Positions 9,069 through 17,957 of a stretch of DNA of 64,000 nucleotides are shown here, one piece after another. Every line of letters begins with the position of its first letter. Position 1 is the stretch's first letter. Position numbers and translations under genes: made by a program. Source of the stretch: Streptomyces canus (lineage in GTDB: Bacteria > Actinomycetota > Actinomycetes > Streptomycetales > Streptomycetaceae); assembly GCF_041435015.1 (NCBI RefSeq), contig NZ_CP107989.1, forward strand, positions 10,168,001-10,232,000, in the 5' to 3' direction. The notes beneath the pieces were generated by a model. That model was not told the DNA's origin. It ran no database searches and was given only the letters and a program-made list of their open reading frames with translations.

Positions 9069-10754
9069 ATGGACACCACCCCTCCCGCCGCGGTCGCGGC
9101 ACCCCCCGCCGCCAGACGCCGTACGACCGCCCTGGTCGGCGTCGTCTGTACCAGCGCCCTGCTCGCCACCGCCTGCGGGGGCGCCGGTGACAACGCCAAG
9201 GGATCGTCGGACGCCGCGAAGCCCAAGCTGACCAGCCAGCTCCCCGCCGCGGCCGCGAAGGATGTCGACGGTGTCACCATCGCCCTGCCGAAGGGCGAGC
9301 CCGGCTCCATCGACCCGCTCCAGGCCATCGACTACAGCCCGGACCTGGTCATCTCCAACCTGTGCGACCCGATCCTGCGGCTGACCCCGGACTTCGACCT
9401 GAAGCCCAACGTGGCCACGTCCTGGAAGTGGACCGACCAGAAGACGTTCGTCCTGAACATCAGGAAGGGCATCAAGTTCTGGGACGGCAAGGACCTCACC
9501 GCCGATGACGTCGCCTACAGCATGGGGCGGGCCATCGGTCCGGGATCCCTCACCGGCGGTCTGCTCCAGACGGCCAGGTCGGTGAAGGCGACGGGCCGCT
9601 ACGAGGTGACCGTCACGTTCTCCTCCCACGACGAGCAGTTCGTGAAGCAGCTGGCGGCACCAGGCTGGGCGGTGATCGAGAAGTCATGGGCGGAGAAGGC
9701 CGGGAAGGACATCGGAACCGCCAAGGGCGGGCTGATGTGCAGCGGCCCGTTCAAGTTCGCCTCGTGGAAGTCGGGCTCCGCCATAGAGCTGGACCGCAAC
9801 GACGCCTACTGGAACCCGGACTACCGGGCGCACGCCAAGCACGTCACGCTTAAGTTCCTCACCGACTCCACCGCCCTCAGCCAGGCCCTGGCCTCCGGCG
9901 AGGTCGACGGCGCCTGGGAGATCCCGCCCGCGGTCGTCTCCAGCCTGAAGTCCTCCACCAGTGGCTCCCTGCACTACGGCCCCTCCTTCCAGTATCTGGA
10001 GCTTTCCGTCGCCCGTCCCGACGGACCGCTGGCGGACAAGAACCTGCGCGAGGCGCTGTTCAAGGCCGTCGACCGCAAGGGCATCGCCGACGTCGTCTTC
10101 AAGGGCGCTGCCACCGCCAACTACACCGCGCTTCCCCCGAGTTCGCGTGACAAGGGAGCCGAGGACCTCTACGAGAAGGCCGCCCGCCAGTACGAGAAGG
10201 CCAACGCCTACGACCTCGACGCCGCCAAGAAGCTCGTGGCGTCGAGCAAGGCGACGGGCGAGAGGCTGAAGCTGGTCACGATGGCCGGCGACGAGACCCA
10301 GTCCCAGGTCGCCCAGCTGATCCAGCAGCAGGCCAAGGAGATCGGCCTCACCGTCGACATCGAGGCCATGCAGCCCCTGCAGTACGGCGACGCCTTCGTC
10401 AACCCGTCGGCCAGGAAGGACATCGACCTGATGATCGCGGTCGGGTACAACCAGACGACCGACCCGCAGGAACTGCTCGGATTCTTCGCCCTGCCGGGAT
10501 CGCCCTACAACTTCACCGGGTTCGACGACCCGGTGGCCACCAAGGCGTACACCACGGCCCGGGGCATCGAGGATCCCCGTGAACGCGCCTCGCACGTCCT
10601 GACGCTGCAGAAGCGATTCGAGAGCAGCTACAGCGTGACCTCACTGGTCGCGCCGTACGAGATCTCCTACTTCAGCGACAAGCTGACCGGGGCCACCACG
10701 TCGATGGCCTACATGTTCACGCCCTCGCTGGCAACGCTGGGCTCGTCGAGCTAG
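9069..10754 (+). CDS. ABC transporter substrate-binding lipoprotein (SBP family 5, Dpp/Opp type)
   Basis: A 561-residue solute-binding protein of family 5 (dipeptide/oligopeptide/nickel). Residues 20-37 form a signal peptide ending in the lipobox LLATACGG, so Cys36 or nearby is lipidated and the protein sits on the outer face of the membrane. The family core is evident (LTPDFDLKPNVATSWKW; IKFWDGKDLTADDVAYSM). The start at 9069 follows AAGGAG by 11 nt. It is the first gene of a five-gene importer (binding protein, two permeases, two ATPases). A 12-bp perfect hairpin directly after it (10760-10795) probably raises the ratio of binding protein to permeases. The ligand cannot be told from sequence; the amidase and CoA ligase upstream suggest an amide or ester acid. 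Confidence 0.92.
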   Translation: MDTTPPAAVAAPPAARRRTTALVGVVCTSALLATACGGAGDNAKGSSDAAKPKLTSQLPAAAAKDVDGVTIALPKGEPGSIDPLQAIDYSPDLVISNLCDPILRLTPDFDLKPNVATSWKWTDQKTFVLNIRKGIKFWDGKDLTADDVAYSMGRAIGPGSLTGGLLQTARSVKATGRYEVTVTFSSHDEQFVKQLAAPGWAVIEKSWAEKAGKDIGTAKGGLMCSGPFKFASWKSGSAIELDRNDAYWNPDYRAHAKHVTLKFLTDSTALSQALASGEVDGAWEIPPAVVSSLKSSTSGSLHYGPSFQYLELSVARPDGPLADKNLREALFKAVDRKGIADVVFKGAATANYTALPPSSRDKGAEDLYEKAARQYEKANAYDLDAAKKLVASSKATGERLKLVTMAGDETQSQVAQLIQQQAKEIGLTVDIEAMQPLQYGDAFVNPSARKDIDLMIAVGYNQTTDPQELLGFFALPGSPYNFTGFDDPVATKAYTTARGIEDPRERASHVLTLQKRFESSYSVTSLVAPYEISYFSDKLTGATTSMAYMFTPSLATLGSSS

Positions 10755-10759
10755 ACCTC

Positions 10760-10795
10760 GCCGGGATCCGGGGCGTCCGTGCTCCGGATCCCGGC
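10760..10795 (+). terminator. intercistronic hairpin between binding protein and permeases
   Basis: GCCGGGATCCGG (10760-10771) and CCGGATCCCGGC (10784-10795) are perfect 12-bp inverted arms around a 12-nt loop, 6 bp after the binding-protein stop and 54 bp before the permease ATG. There is no U-tract. It is best read as a 3' stabilising or partial-termination hairpin that lets the binding protein be made in excess. Confidence 0.7.
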
Positions 10796-10848
10796 CCTCG
10801 CTGGAAAGGAGGAGGTACGCGGCCCAGGCCGGACGTATCGCATGGATC

Positions 10849-11847
10849 ATGACGCTTACTCTGCAACCCTCTCTGTCCCGGGTCTCCGGCCGCGCCCTGT
10901 GGTGGACGCGCGTCGTGGCCCGCCGCCTGGCCGGCGCGGCGCTCACCATCGGGGTGGCCACCTTCGCCGTCTACGCGGCCCTGGCCGCCGCCCCGGGAGA
11001 CCCCGCGCTGGCCCTCGCCGGCCGACACCCGACGCCGGAACGTCTCGCCCAGCTCCACCACGAACTGGGACTCGACCGCCCTCTCGTCGTGCGGTACTTC
11101 GACTGGCTGTCCGGGCTTCCCCGGGGGGACTTCGGCCAGTCCCTCGTCTACCGCAACAGCAGCGTCACCGACCTCCTCGGGCCCCGGCTCGGCACCACCG
11201 TCTTCCTCGTCGTGTACTCCGCACTGCTCATCCTGGCGCTCGGCCTGTTCCTGGGCGTGCTCGGCGGGGCCTTCCGCAGGCTGAACGGCCCCGTGGCCGC
11301 ACTCACCTCCGTCGCCATCGCGGTGCCCGGATTCGTCGCCGCGCCGATCCTGATCAGTGTCTTCGCGCTGGGGCTCGGCTGGTTCCCGGCCGTCGGAGCG
11401 GGCAGCGGCTTCACCGACCAGCTCCGGCACATGACTCTGCCCGCCGCGGCCCTCGCCATCGGCTGGTGGGCCTGGCTCGCCCAGATGACCCGCACGTCCC
11501 TGCGTACGGAGAAGGCGCGCGAGCATGTCGAGACGGCCCAGGGGCGGGGCCTGCCACCGGTCACCGTCTTCCGTCGCCATGTGATGCGCAACGCGGCCAT
11601 CCCGATCTCCACCGTCTTCGGCCTCACTGTCGCCGGCCTGCTCGCCGGCGCCGCCGTCGTGGAACAGGCCTTCGGCATCGACGGCCTGGGCTCACTGATG
11701 CTGCGCAGCGTCAGCGCCAAGGACTACAACGTGGTCCTCGCCGTCGCCTCGCTGATCATCGTCGTCTTCGTCGTCACCACCCAACTGGTCGACGCTCTGC
11801 ACACCGTCCTCGATCCCCGACTGCGCACGAAGGGCGGCCGCCCATGA
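10849..11847 (+). CDS. ABC transporter permease, DppB type
   Basis: A 332-residue inner-membrane permease with the DppB/OppB layout: an N-terminal membrane helix (LAGAALTIGVATFAVYAALA), a periplasmic loop with PGDPALALAGRHPTPE and LGLDRPLVVRYFDWL, and five further helices. The cytoplasmic EAA loop lies around TARGxxxxxVFRRHVMRNA-like HVETAQGRGLPPVTVFRRH. The only in-frame start is ATG 10849, but the strong ribosome-binding-like AAAGGAGGAGG lies at 10806-10815, about 34 nt upstream and badly placed. This may be a real leader feature or a small indel. It ends in an ATGA overlap with the second permease. Confidence 0.9.
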   Translation: MTLTLQPSLSRVSGRALWWTRVVARRLAGAALTIGVATFAVYAALAAAPGDPALALAGRHPTPERLAQLHHELGLDRPLVVRYFDWLSGLPRGDFGQSLVYRNSSVTDLLGPRLGTTVFLVVYSALLILALGLFLGVLGGAFRRLNGPVAALTSVAIAVPGFVAAPILISVFALGLGWFPAVGAGSGFTDQLRHMTLPAAALAIGWWAWLAQMTRTSLRTEKAREHVETAQGRGLPPVTVFRRHVMRNAAIPISTVFGLTVAGLLAGAAVVEQAFGIDGLGSLMLRSVSAKDYNVVLAVASLIIVVFVVTTQLVDALHTVLDPRLRTKGGRP

Positions 11848-12710
11848 CCACCGTGACGAGCACGCGGGCCACGGTCCCGTTGCTGTCCCGCCTTCCGCGC
11901 TGGAGGAAGGCCGACCCGGTTCTGATCCTGTCCGCGGTCTGGTGCGCCCTGGTGGTCCTGGTGGCCGTGGCCGCCCCGCTGCTGGCACCGTACGACCCGA
12001 GCCAGACGGACATCCTGGCCGCCAACCAGGGAAGCTCCGGGCAGCACTGGTTCGGCACGGACTCCGTGGGGCGCGACATCTTCTCCCGCGTGCTGTACGG
12101 CGCACGGCTGAGCCTGATGGGCCCGGCACTCATCGTCGTCATCGCGACGACGGCGGGCACCGCCCTGGCCGTCGCGGCCGTATGGTTCGGCGGCTGGTTC
12201 GACCGGATCCTCACCCGCGTCTTCGACATCGTCTTCGCCTTCCCCGCGCTCCTCCTCGCCGTGCTCAGCGTCGTACTGTTCGGGCCCGGACTCACCGCGC
12301 CCGTGACCGCGCTGGCGGTCGCCTACACGCCCTACATCGCACGAGTGGTTCGCTCGGCGGCGTTGCGGGAGCGGAACCTGCCCTACATCGAGTCCTGCAC
12401 CATCGCCGGACTGTCCGGGCGCAGGATCTGCGTACGCCACATCCTGCCCAACGTGCTGCCGGTGGTCCGGGCCCAGGCGGTCATCTCGCTCGGAACCAGC
12501 CTGCTCGACCTCGGTGCCATCTCCTTCGTAGGCCTCGGCATCCAGCCACCCAGCGCGGAATGGGGCCTGATGGTCTCGGACGGCCGTACGTCGCTGCTGA
12601 ACGGCAATCCGCAGCAGTCGCTGGCCGCGGGTTTCATGATCATCTTCACGGTCGTCGCCTTCAACATGATGGGCGAGCGACTGGCCGAACGCGCGGAGGT
12701 CAAGGCATGA
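11844..12710 (+). CDS. ABC transporter permease, DppC type
   Basis: A 288-residue permease of the DppC/OppC type. It has an N-terminal helix (VLILSAVWCALVVLVAVAAP), the family segment HWFGTDSVGRDIFSRVLYGAR, an EAA-type loop (CTIAGLSGRRICVRHILPN) and a C-terminal helix pair. It starts inside the stop of the DppB-type gene (ATGA at 11844-11847) and ends the same way into the first ATPase, so the two permeases and the ATPase should be translated together. It forms the membrane pore with the preceding protein. Confidence 0.9.
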   Translation: MTTVTSTRATVPLLSRLPRWRKADPVLILSAVWCALVVLVAVAAPLLAPYDPSQTDILAANQGSSGQHWFGTDSVGRDIFSRVLYGARLSLMGPALIVVIATTAGTALAVAAVWFGGWFDRILTRVFDIVFAFPALLLAVLSVVLFGPGLTAPVTALAVAYTPYIARVVRSAALRERNLPYIESCTIAGLSGRRICVRHILPNVLPVVRAQAVISLGTSLLDLGAISFVGLGIQPPSAEWGLMVSDGRTSLLNGNPQQSLAAGFMIIFTVVAFNMMGERLAERAEVKA

Positions 12711-13759
12711 GCAGCCGGCCGAATCCCACCGGAGCCGATCCCCTCGTGCGGGTCAGCCACCTCAGCCTGGACATCCCGGTGCGCGGTGAACCTCGCCGGG
12801 TGCTGCACGACGTGAGCTTCGAGGTGGGCGCCGGTGAGGCGCTCGGACTGGTCGGAGAGTCGGGCTCGGGCAAGTCGATGACGACCCGCGTCCTGATGCG
12901 CCTGCTCCCGTACGGATCGGCCACGGGCGGCGACGTCCTGTTCGACGGTACGTCCGTCACCGCGATGGACCGTCGCGCGCTGAGGAGCTACCGCGCCTCG
13001 GAAGTGGCCATGATCTACCAGGACCCCCGCGCGGCGATCAACCCGATCCGTACCGTGGGCGACTTCCTCACCGAAGCCCTGCGCGAGGCCAAGGTGCCGC
13101 GCAGGGAGGCCGAGGAACGCGCCGTCACCCTCCTGCGCGAGGTCGGCATCACCGACGCGCCCCGCAGAATGAGGCAGTACCCGCACCAACTCTCCGGCGG
13201 CCTCCTGCAACGCGTCATGATCGCCTCCGCGATGCTGACGCGCCCGCGCCTGCTCATCGCGGACGAACCCACCACCGCCCTGGACGTCACCACGCAGGAG
13301 GAGGTGATGGCCATCCTCGACGAGCAGCGCCGTGAACGCGGCCTCGCCCTGGTCTTCATCACTCACGACCTAGACCTGGCGGCAGCGGTCACCGACCGCA
13401 TCGCCGTCATGTACGCGGGAACCATCCTGGAGACCGCGGCCTCCAAGACCCTGCACGAAACCGCCCTGCACCCCTACACGGTCGGCCTGCTCGCCTCCCG
13501 CCCCAGCACCGTCGACGTCAAGCGGCTGTGGGCCATCCCCGGCCGCCCCGTGTCCGCCTTCGAGGCGGGCCCCGGCTGCGTCTTCGCCGACCGATGTCCC
13601 TTCGCGCAGGACCGCTGCCGCGAGGAGAGGCCGACGCTGCGCACGGTCGACGACCACCAGGTGGCCTGCCACCGGGCCGAGGAACTACGGGGCCGGATCA
13701 CCTACGAGCCGGGCGGCCACGCCGACCACCAGCACGACGAACAGACGGAGACGGTATGA
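12707..13759 (+). CDS. ABC transporter ATPase, DppD type
   Basis: A 350-residue ATPase. The Walker A motif is GESGSGKS, the signature is LSGGLLQRV (a variant of LSGGQ.QR), and Walker B is LLIADEPTTALD followed by the switch His in VFITHDL. The C-terminal oligopeptide-transporter extension has the CxxxxxCPFAQDRC cysteine pattern (GCVFADRCPFAQDRC) that binds an iron-sulphur cluster in some DppD proteins. GCGGAGGT lies just before ATG 12707. It is coupled by ATGA overlaps on both sides and pairs with the DppF-type ATPase that follows. Confidence 0.92.
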   Translation: MSSRPNPTGADPLVRVSHLSLDIPVRGEPRRVLHDVSFEVGAGEALGLVGESGSGKSMTTRVLMRLLPYGSATGGDVLFDGTSVTAMDRRALRSYRASEVAMIYQDPRAAINPIRTVGDFLTEALREAKVPRREAEERAVTLLREVGITDAPRRMRQYPHQLSGGLLQRVMIASAMLTRPRLLIADEPTTALDVTTQEEVMAILDEQRRERGLALVFITHDLDLAAAVTDRIAVMYAGTILETAASKTLHETALHPYTVGLLASRPSTVDVKRLWAIPGRPVSAFEAGPGCVFADRCPFAQDRCREERPTLRTVDDHQVACHRAEELRGRITYEPGGHADHQHDEQTETV

Positions 13760-14607
13760 GCGAGCTGCTGCGCCTGGACAGCCTCCGCAAGGTCTTCCAT
13801 GTCCGCGCCTCCGCCGGCGAGCCCGCTGGTGAGCTGGTGGCCGTGGACGACGTCAGCTTCGCCCTGCCGCCCGGGGGATCGCTGGCCGTGGTGGGGGAGT
13901 CGGGGTCGGGCAAGACCACGGTCGCCCGCATGGTCGCCGGTCTGGAGGCCTCCACGTCCGGCCGCATCATCCTGGACGGCGATCCCGTCGAGGCGTCCCG
14001 TGCCGGACGCGGAGCCCGCAGGACCCGGGCACGCCAGGTACAGATGGTCTTCCAGGACCCCTACACCTCCCTCGACCCCAAGCAGACCATCGAGGCGGCC
14101 ATCGAGGAACTCCTGCGCGCCCACTTCCCCTGGGACGCCGACCGCCGACGCGAACGAGTCGCCCAACTCCTCGACCAGGTCGGCCTGGACAAGCGTCAGG
14201 GCGGCGCCCGCCCCCGCGCCCTGTCCGGCGGCCAGCGCCAACGCGCCGCCATCGCCCGGGCCCTCGCACTCGAACCGCGGCTGCTCATCCTCGACGAGGC
14301 GGTCGCCGCCCTCGACGTCAGCGTCCAGGCACAGATCATCAACCTGCTCGCCGACCTGCGGATCGAGACCGGCGTGGCGTACCTCTTCATCTCCCACGAC
14401 CTGGGCGTCGTACGCCAGATCAGCGACGACTGCGTCGTCATGCACCGGGGACGGGTCGTCGAAGCGGGAGGGACCGCCGCCATCCTCGACGACCCGCAGG
14501 ACCCCTACACCCGGACCCTCCTGTCGGCGGTGCCGCGCCCGGGCTGGGTACCCCGCCGCCGGGCCGACGCCCAGCACGCCATCGCGCCCCAAGAGGCGGG
14601 CGGCTGA
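13756..14607 (+). CDS. ABC transporter ATPase, DppF type
   Basis: A 283-residue ATPase with Walker A GESGSGKTT, signature LSGGQRQRAAIARAL, Walker B LLILDEAVAALDVS and switch His in FISHDLG. Its tail, DPQDPYTRTLLSAVPRPGW, is the standard end of oligopeptide ATPases. It is shorter than usual DppF/OppF proteins because it lacks the long cysteine-containing C-terminal extension. It starts within the stop of the first ATPase (ATGA). A second, degraded copy of exactly this tail lies at 16103-16198, beyond the SGNH gene, which implies rearrangement here. Confidence 0.92.
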   Translation: MSELLRLDSLRKVFHVRASAGEPAGELVAVDDVSFALPPGGSLAVVGESGSGKTTVARMVAGLEASTSGRIILDGDPVEASRAGRGARRTRARQVQMVFQDPYTSLDPKQTIEAAIEELLRAHFPWDADRRRERVAQLLDQVGLDKRQGGARPRALSGGQRQRAAIARALALEPRLLILDEAVAALDVSVQAQIINLLADLRIETGVAYLFISHDLGVVRQISDDCVVMHRGRVVEAGGTAAILDDPQDPYTRTLLSAVPRPGWVPRRRADAQHAIAPQEAGG

Positions 14608-14696
14608 CGGCACTCCCCGGGAGTTCGCTGTCCCACCGCGCGCCGAGGGCGCACCTGCCGCCGGAGGACTCATCAAACACCGGGCGCGCCAACTGA

Positions 14697-14804
14697 CACC
14701 TCCTCGACGCCTTCAACGCGAGCGGCATCACCCAAGGCCCGCTCATCAAGGCCGACGCCGGCAGCGCGGTAGCCACCGTCGACCACCGCGCGGCCACGAC
14801 CTGA
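14697..14804 (+). pseudogene. possible aldehyde dehydrogenase scrap
   Basis: The 246 bp between the last ABC gene and the SGNH gene contain a 35-codon open stretch ending in TGA. It includes GITQGPLIKADAGSAVATVD, resembling the segment near residue 320 of succinate-semialdehyde-type aldehyde dehydrogenases (TQGPLIxxxAxxxV). Nothing else of an ALDH remains. It could be the residue of a deleted cluster gene; the match is short and may be accidental. Confidence 0.3.
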
Positions 14805-14853
14805 CAGACCGGACGACAACGGGCCGCCCCCTCATCCACAGGAGCAACAAGCA

Positions 14854-16041
14854 ATGGGCACCGAACCTCAGTGGATCACCATCCCCGTGACTGCGGACCT
14901 TCTCCGTGGCGCCCTTGACCTGGAGCGCACCAATCAGGGCGTGCTGCCCCACCGGCTGCCGGCCCACGCCCGCGCCCAGTGCGCCGACCCGGGCTTCCTC
15001 CTGGCCGAGGGCCAGCCCACCGGCGTACGGCTGGTCTTCCGTACCCGTGCCACCGTCGTCGAACTCGACGCACTGCCCACGAAATGCGTCCATGCGGGCT
15101 CTCCGTTGCCTCCTGACGACGGCGTCTATGACCTGTTCATCGATGGCCGCCCCGCCGGGCGGGGCAGCATCGCAGGAGGCAACACGCTGACCCTCGACCT
15201 GGACGCCGGAACCACCCAGCAGCAGCCTGGCCCGGCCGGCACCCTCCGCTTCGCCGACCTGCCCGACCGCGCCAAGGACGTCGAGATCTGGCTGCCGTAC
15301 AACGAGACCACCGAACTGATCGCCCTGCGCACCGACGCCCCCGTCGAGCCCGCCCCGCAGTCCGACCGGAAAGTGTGGTCGCACCACGGAAGTTCCATCA
15401 GCCACGGCTCCGACGCCGCGAGCTCCAGCACCACCTGGCCCGCGACCGCCGCCGCCCTCGCCGGCGTGGAGCTGATCAACCTGAGCCTGGCCGGCAGCGC
15501 CCTGCTCGACCCGTTCACCGCCCGTGCGATGCGTGACACCCCCGCCGATTTCATCAGCTTCAAGATCGGTATCAACCTCGTCAACCATGACCTGATGCGC
15601 CTGCGTGCCTTCGCCCCGGCCGTGCACGGCTTCCTCGACACCATCCGCGACGGTCACCCCGTCACACCGCTGCTGGTCGTCTCACCCCTCCTGTGCCCCA
15701 TCTTCGAAGACACACCCGGTCCCGTCGACATCGACCACACCGCCCTCAGTACTGGGCAGATCCGCTTCCGGGCCCTGGGAGACCCGGCCGATGTCGTGAG
15801 CGGCAAACTGACCCTGCGTATCATCCGTGACGAACTAGCCCGCATCGTGACACAGCGAGCGGCCGAAGACCCCCACCTCTACTACATGGACGGCCGTGAC
15901 CTCTACGGCGAGGCCGACGCCGTCGAACTCCCGATGCCGGACGACCTGCACCCGGACGCCGCCGCCCACCGCCGCATCGGCGAACGCTTCGCGAAACTGG
16001 CCTTCGCGCCCAGCGGCCTCTTCGGCGAACAGCGCGAATGA
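14854..16041 (+). CDS. SGNH/GDSL-type hydrolase with N-terminal beta domain
   Basis: A 395-residue two-domain esterase. Residues 1 to about 165 form a beta-rich accessory domain (VRLVFRTRATVVELDA; YDLFIDGRPAGRG). The SGNH hydrolase follows, with a nucleophile block HHGSSISHGSD (Ser181), an Asn-containing block FKIGINLVNHD and a C-terminal Asp-His pair in MPDDLHPDAAAH. There is no signal peptide. The ATG is preceded by CAGGAG. It probably removes an acyl or ester group inside the cell. It lies in the same orientation as the transporter and the CocE-like gene but is bracketed by gene scraps on both sides (14697-14804 and 16103-16198). It may therefore have been inserted by recombination into an older continuous operon. 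Confidence 0.85.
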   Translation: MGTEPQWITIPVTADLLRGALDLERTNQGVLPHRLPAHARAQCADPGFLLAEGQPTGVRLVFRTRATVVELDALPTKCVHAGSPLPPDDGVYDLFIDGRPAGRGSIAGGNTLTLDLDAGTTQQQPGPAGTLRFADLPDRAKDVEIWLPYNETTELIALRTDAPVEPAPQSDRKVWSHHGSSISHGSDAASSSTTWPATAAALAGVELINLSLAGSALLDPFTARAMRDTPADFISFKIGINLVNHDLMRLRAFAPAVHGFLDTIRDGHPVTPLLVVSPLLCPIFEDTPGPVDIDHTALSTGQIRFRALGDPADVVSGKLTLRIIRDELARIVTQRAAEDPHLYYMDGRDLYGEADAVELPMPDDLHPDAAAHRRIGERFAKLAFAPSGLFGEQRE

Positions 16042-16102
16042 AGCCGCCTCCTGTGAACCGGATGACGCGCGGGGGCGCAGAAGGAACCGGGGCACCGCCC
16101 GC

Positions 16103-16198
16103 ATCTCGGACGACCCGCAGGACCCGTACACGCAGCGCCTGCTGTCCGCCGTCCCCCGGCCCGGCTGGGGCCCGCGCCGCCTCCAACACGCCAGCCTG
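16103..16198 (+). pseudogene. orphan C-terminal tail of an oligopeptide ABC ATPase
   Basis: The open stretch ISDDPQDPYTQRLLSAVPRP, continuing GWGPRR, repeats the tail of the ATPase ending at 14607 (DDPQDPYTRTLLSAVPRPGW) at roughly 80 percent identity, with nothing of the ATPase in front. No start or function is possible. It is either the end of a second, deleted transporter or a diverged duplication, and it marks a recombination junction between the SGNH gene and the CocE-like gene. Confidence 0.75.
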
Positions 16199-16214
16199 AC
16201 AAGGACCTTCCGCG

Positions 16215-17894
16215 ATGCCCATAGCCACCGAACGCATCGGCCCCGCCCCCTTGAGCGCGGCGGCCGAGCAGTACATGGTCCCCATGCGGGACGGCGTCGA
16301 ACTCGCCACCGACGTCTACCTCCCGGCGTCCCCGGGCCGTCACCCCGCGGTGCTGGTCCGCCTGCCGTACGACAAGAACAGCCGCTACTGCTACATGGAA
16401 CAGATCGCCGCGGAACTCACCGCGCACGGCTATGCCACGGTCGTCCAGGACGTCCGCGGCAAGTTCCGCTCCCAGGGCGAGACCGTCCCCTTCGTCCACG
16501 AGGCCGAGGACGGCTACGACACCATCGAGTGGATCACCCGGCAGAAGTGGTCGGACGCCGTCGTGGGCATGTGCGGCGACTCCTACTTCGGCTTCACCCA
16601 GTGGGCCGCCGTCACCTCCGGCCACCCCGCCCTCAAGGCGATCGTGCCCCGCGTCACATCCATGGAACTGGCCGTGGCGGTGCCCCGCTGGGATCCGGAG
16701 CGAATCGTCACGCTCTACGGGGCGGAGTACCTCGCCGACTACTGGGCCTCCCGCGACATCGTCCACGTCCACGTCGACTACGATCGCCGCCCCCTCCTGG
16801 AGACCTTCGAGGAGGCGTTCAAAGCCTCGGGAGCCAGGTCGGCGGCCTTCGACAGCTGGGTACCGCATCCCCAGCCGGTCGACCCGTTCCCCCTCGGGCA
16901 CCCGTTCCAGGCAAGGCCGGTGCCGACGCTGCACGGGGTCGGCTGGTTCGACAACCTGCTCGGCGAGTCCATGCGCGACTACACGGCCATGGCGGCACAC
17001 CCCGCATGGGGCCCGCTGACCTATCTCCACGCGGACTCCATCGACCACGAGAACCACCGCCTCGCCCACTCACCTGTACAACCGGAGAACGACCACAACA
17101 CCGACGACGATGCCCTGCGACGGACCGTCGCCCGCTACGTCGCACCGGTACTGGAGTTCTTCGACGTGTTCCTCAAGGGCGAGCGGCCCGCCGAGTCGCT
17201 TCCCCGGGTGCGCTGGCACCTGGGCCACGTGGGCTCCCGTACCGCCACGACCTGGCCGCCGCCCCAGGCCCACGAGCTGGTGCTGCACCTCGCCGAACCC
17301 GAACTGGCGGTACGGGACGCGGATGGCGGCTCACTGCACGAGAACCCGGAGCTCCCCGCCGACGCACCGCGCACGGTGCGCTGGACACACGACCCGCACG
17401 ACCTGGTGCCCAGCATCACCGGAGACCCCTTCTCCGCGCTGCGTGAATGGGTCGACGAGAGCGGACTCCAGTCCCGTCCCGACGTACTGACCTTCACCGC
17501 GGCTCCGGTCTCCACACCGCTCGACCTGGCGGGTCCGGTACGGGCGGAGCTCACCGTCGACTCCACCGCACCCGGTATGCATCTGTTCGCCAAGCTCTTC
17601 GATGTCTTTCCGGACGGTACGGCCCACCTGCTCGTCCGTGGACAGACGGTGCTCCCGCCCCGGCGCGGCGAAGCCGTCGAGATCGACCTCGCTTACACGG
17701 GCTACCGGCTCCGCCCCGGTCACCGCCTGCGACTCCAACTGTCGTGCAGCGACTTCCCGTACTACCTCTGGCATCCCGGTACGGAGGAGAACCCGTGGCT
17801 CGCGGCACGGGGAGAGACCAGCACACAGACGATCTCGGTCGGCGGCGGCCTCGCCGGTCAGGTGCGGCTGACCGTGCTCGGAGCGGAGGAATGA
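16215..17894 (+). CDS. CocE/NonD-family hydrolase (X-Pro dipeptidyl-peptidase S15 fold)
   Basis: A 559-residue serine hydrolase of the CocE/NonD family. An alpha/beta-hydrolase domain has the nucleophile motif GMCGDSYFG with Ser123. A C-terminal jelly-roll domain follows (from about 400: SGLQSRPDVLTFTAAPVSTP, then FPDGTAHLLVRG and GYRLRPGHRLRLQLS), as in cocaine esterase and glutaryl-7-ACA acylase relatives. Substrates are esters or amides; S15 peptidase activity is also possible. No signal peptide is seen. AAGGACC lies before ATG 16215. Its stop overlaps an ATG (17891) that would open the next gene, so the two were once coupled. With the amidase and SGNH esterase it gives the cluster three different acyl-bond hydrolases. 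Confidence 0.88.
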   Translation: MPIATERIGPAPLSAAAEQYMVPMRDGVELATDVYLPASPGRHPAVLVRLPYDKNSRYCYMEQIAAELTAHGYATVVQDVRGKFRSQGETVPFVHEAEDGYDTIEWITRQKWSDAVVGMCGDSYFGFTQWAAVTSGHPALKAIVPRVTSMELAVAVPRWDPERIVTLYGAEYLADYWASRDIVHVHVDYDRRPLLETFEEAFKASGARSAAFDSWVPHPQPVDPFPLGHPFQARPVPTLHGVGWFDNLLGESMRDYTAMAAHPAWGPLTYLHADSIDHENHRLAHSPVQPENDHNTDDDALRRTVARYVAPVLEFFDVFLKGERPAESLPRVRWHLGHVGSRTATTWPPPQAHELVLHLAEPELAVRDADGGSLHENPELPADAPRTVRWTHDPHDLVPSITGDPFSALREWVDESGLQSRPDVLTFTAAPVSTPLDLAGPVRAELTVDSTAPGMHLFAKLFDVFPDGTAHLLVRGQTVLPPRRGEAVEIDLAYTGYRLRPGHRLRLQLSCSDFPYYLWHPGTEENPWLAARGETSTQTISVGGGLAGQVRLTVLGAEE

Positions 17895-17957
17895 CGACCA
17901 CGCAGCCTCCGCTGCTGTTGGCCGGCATCGGACGCTACCCGCGAGGACGCCGAACTC

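Noticed and set aside
9069-10754. Idea that the ABC importer is a nickel transporter
   Set aside because: Family 5 binding proteins include nickel types, but no urease, hydrogenase or nikR gene is near. The amidase and CoA-ligase context favours an organic substrate.
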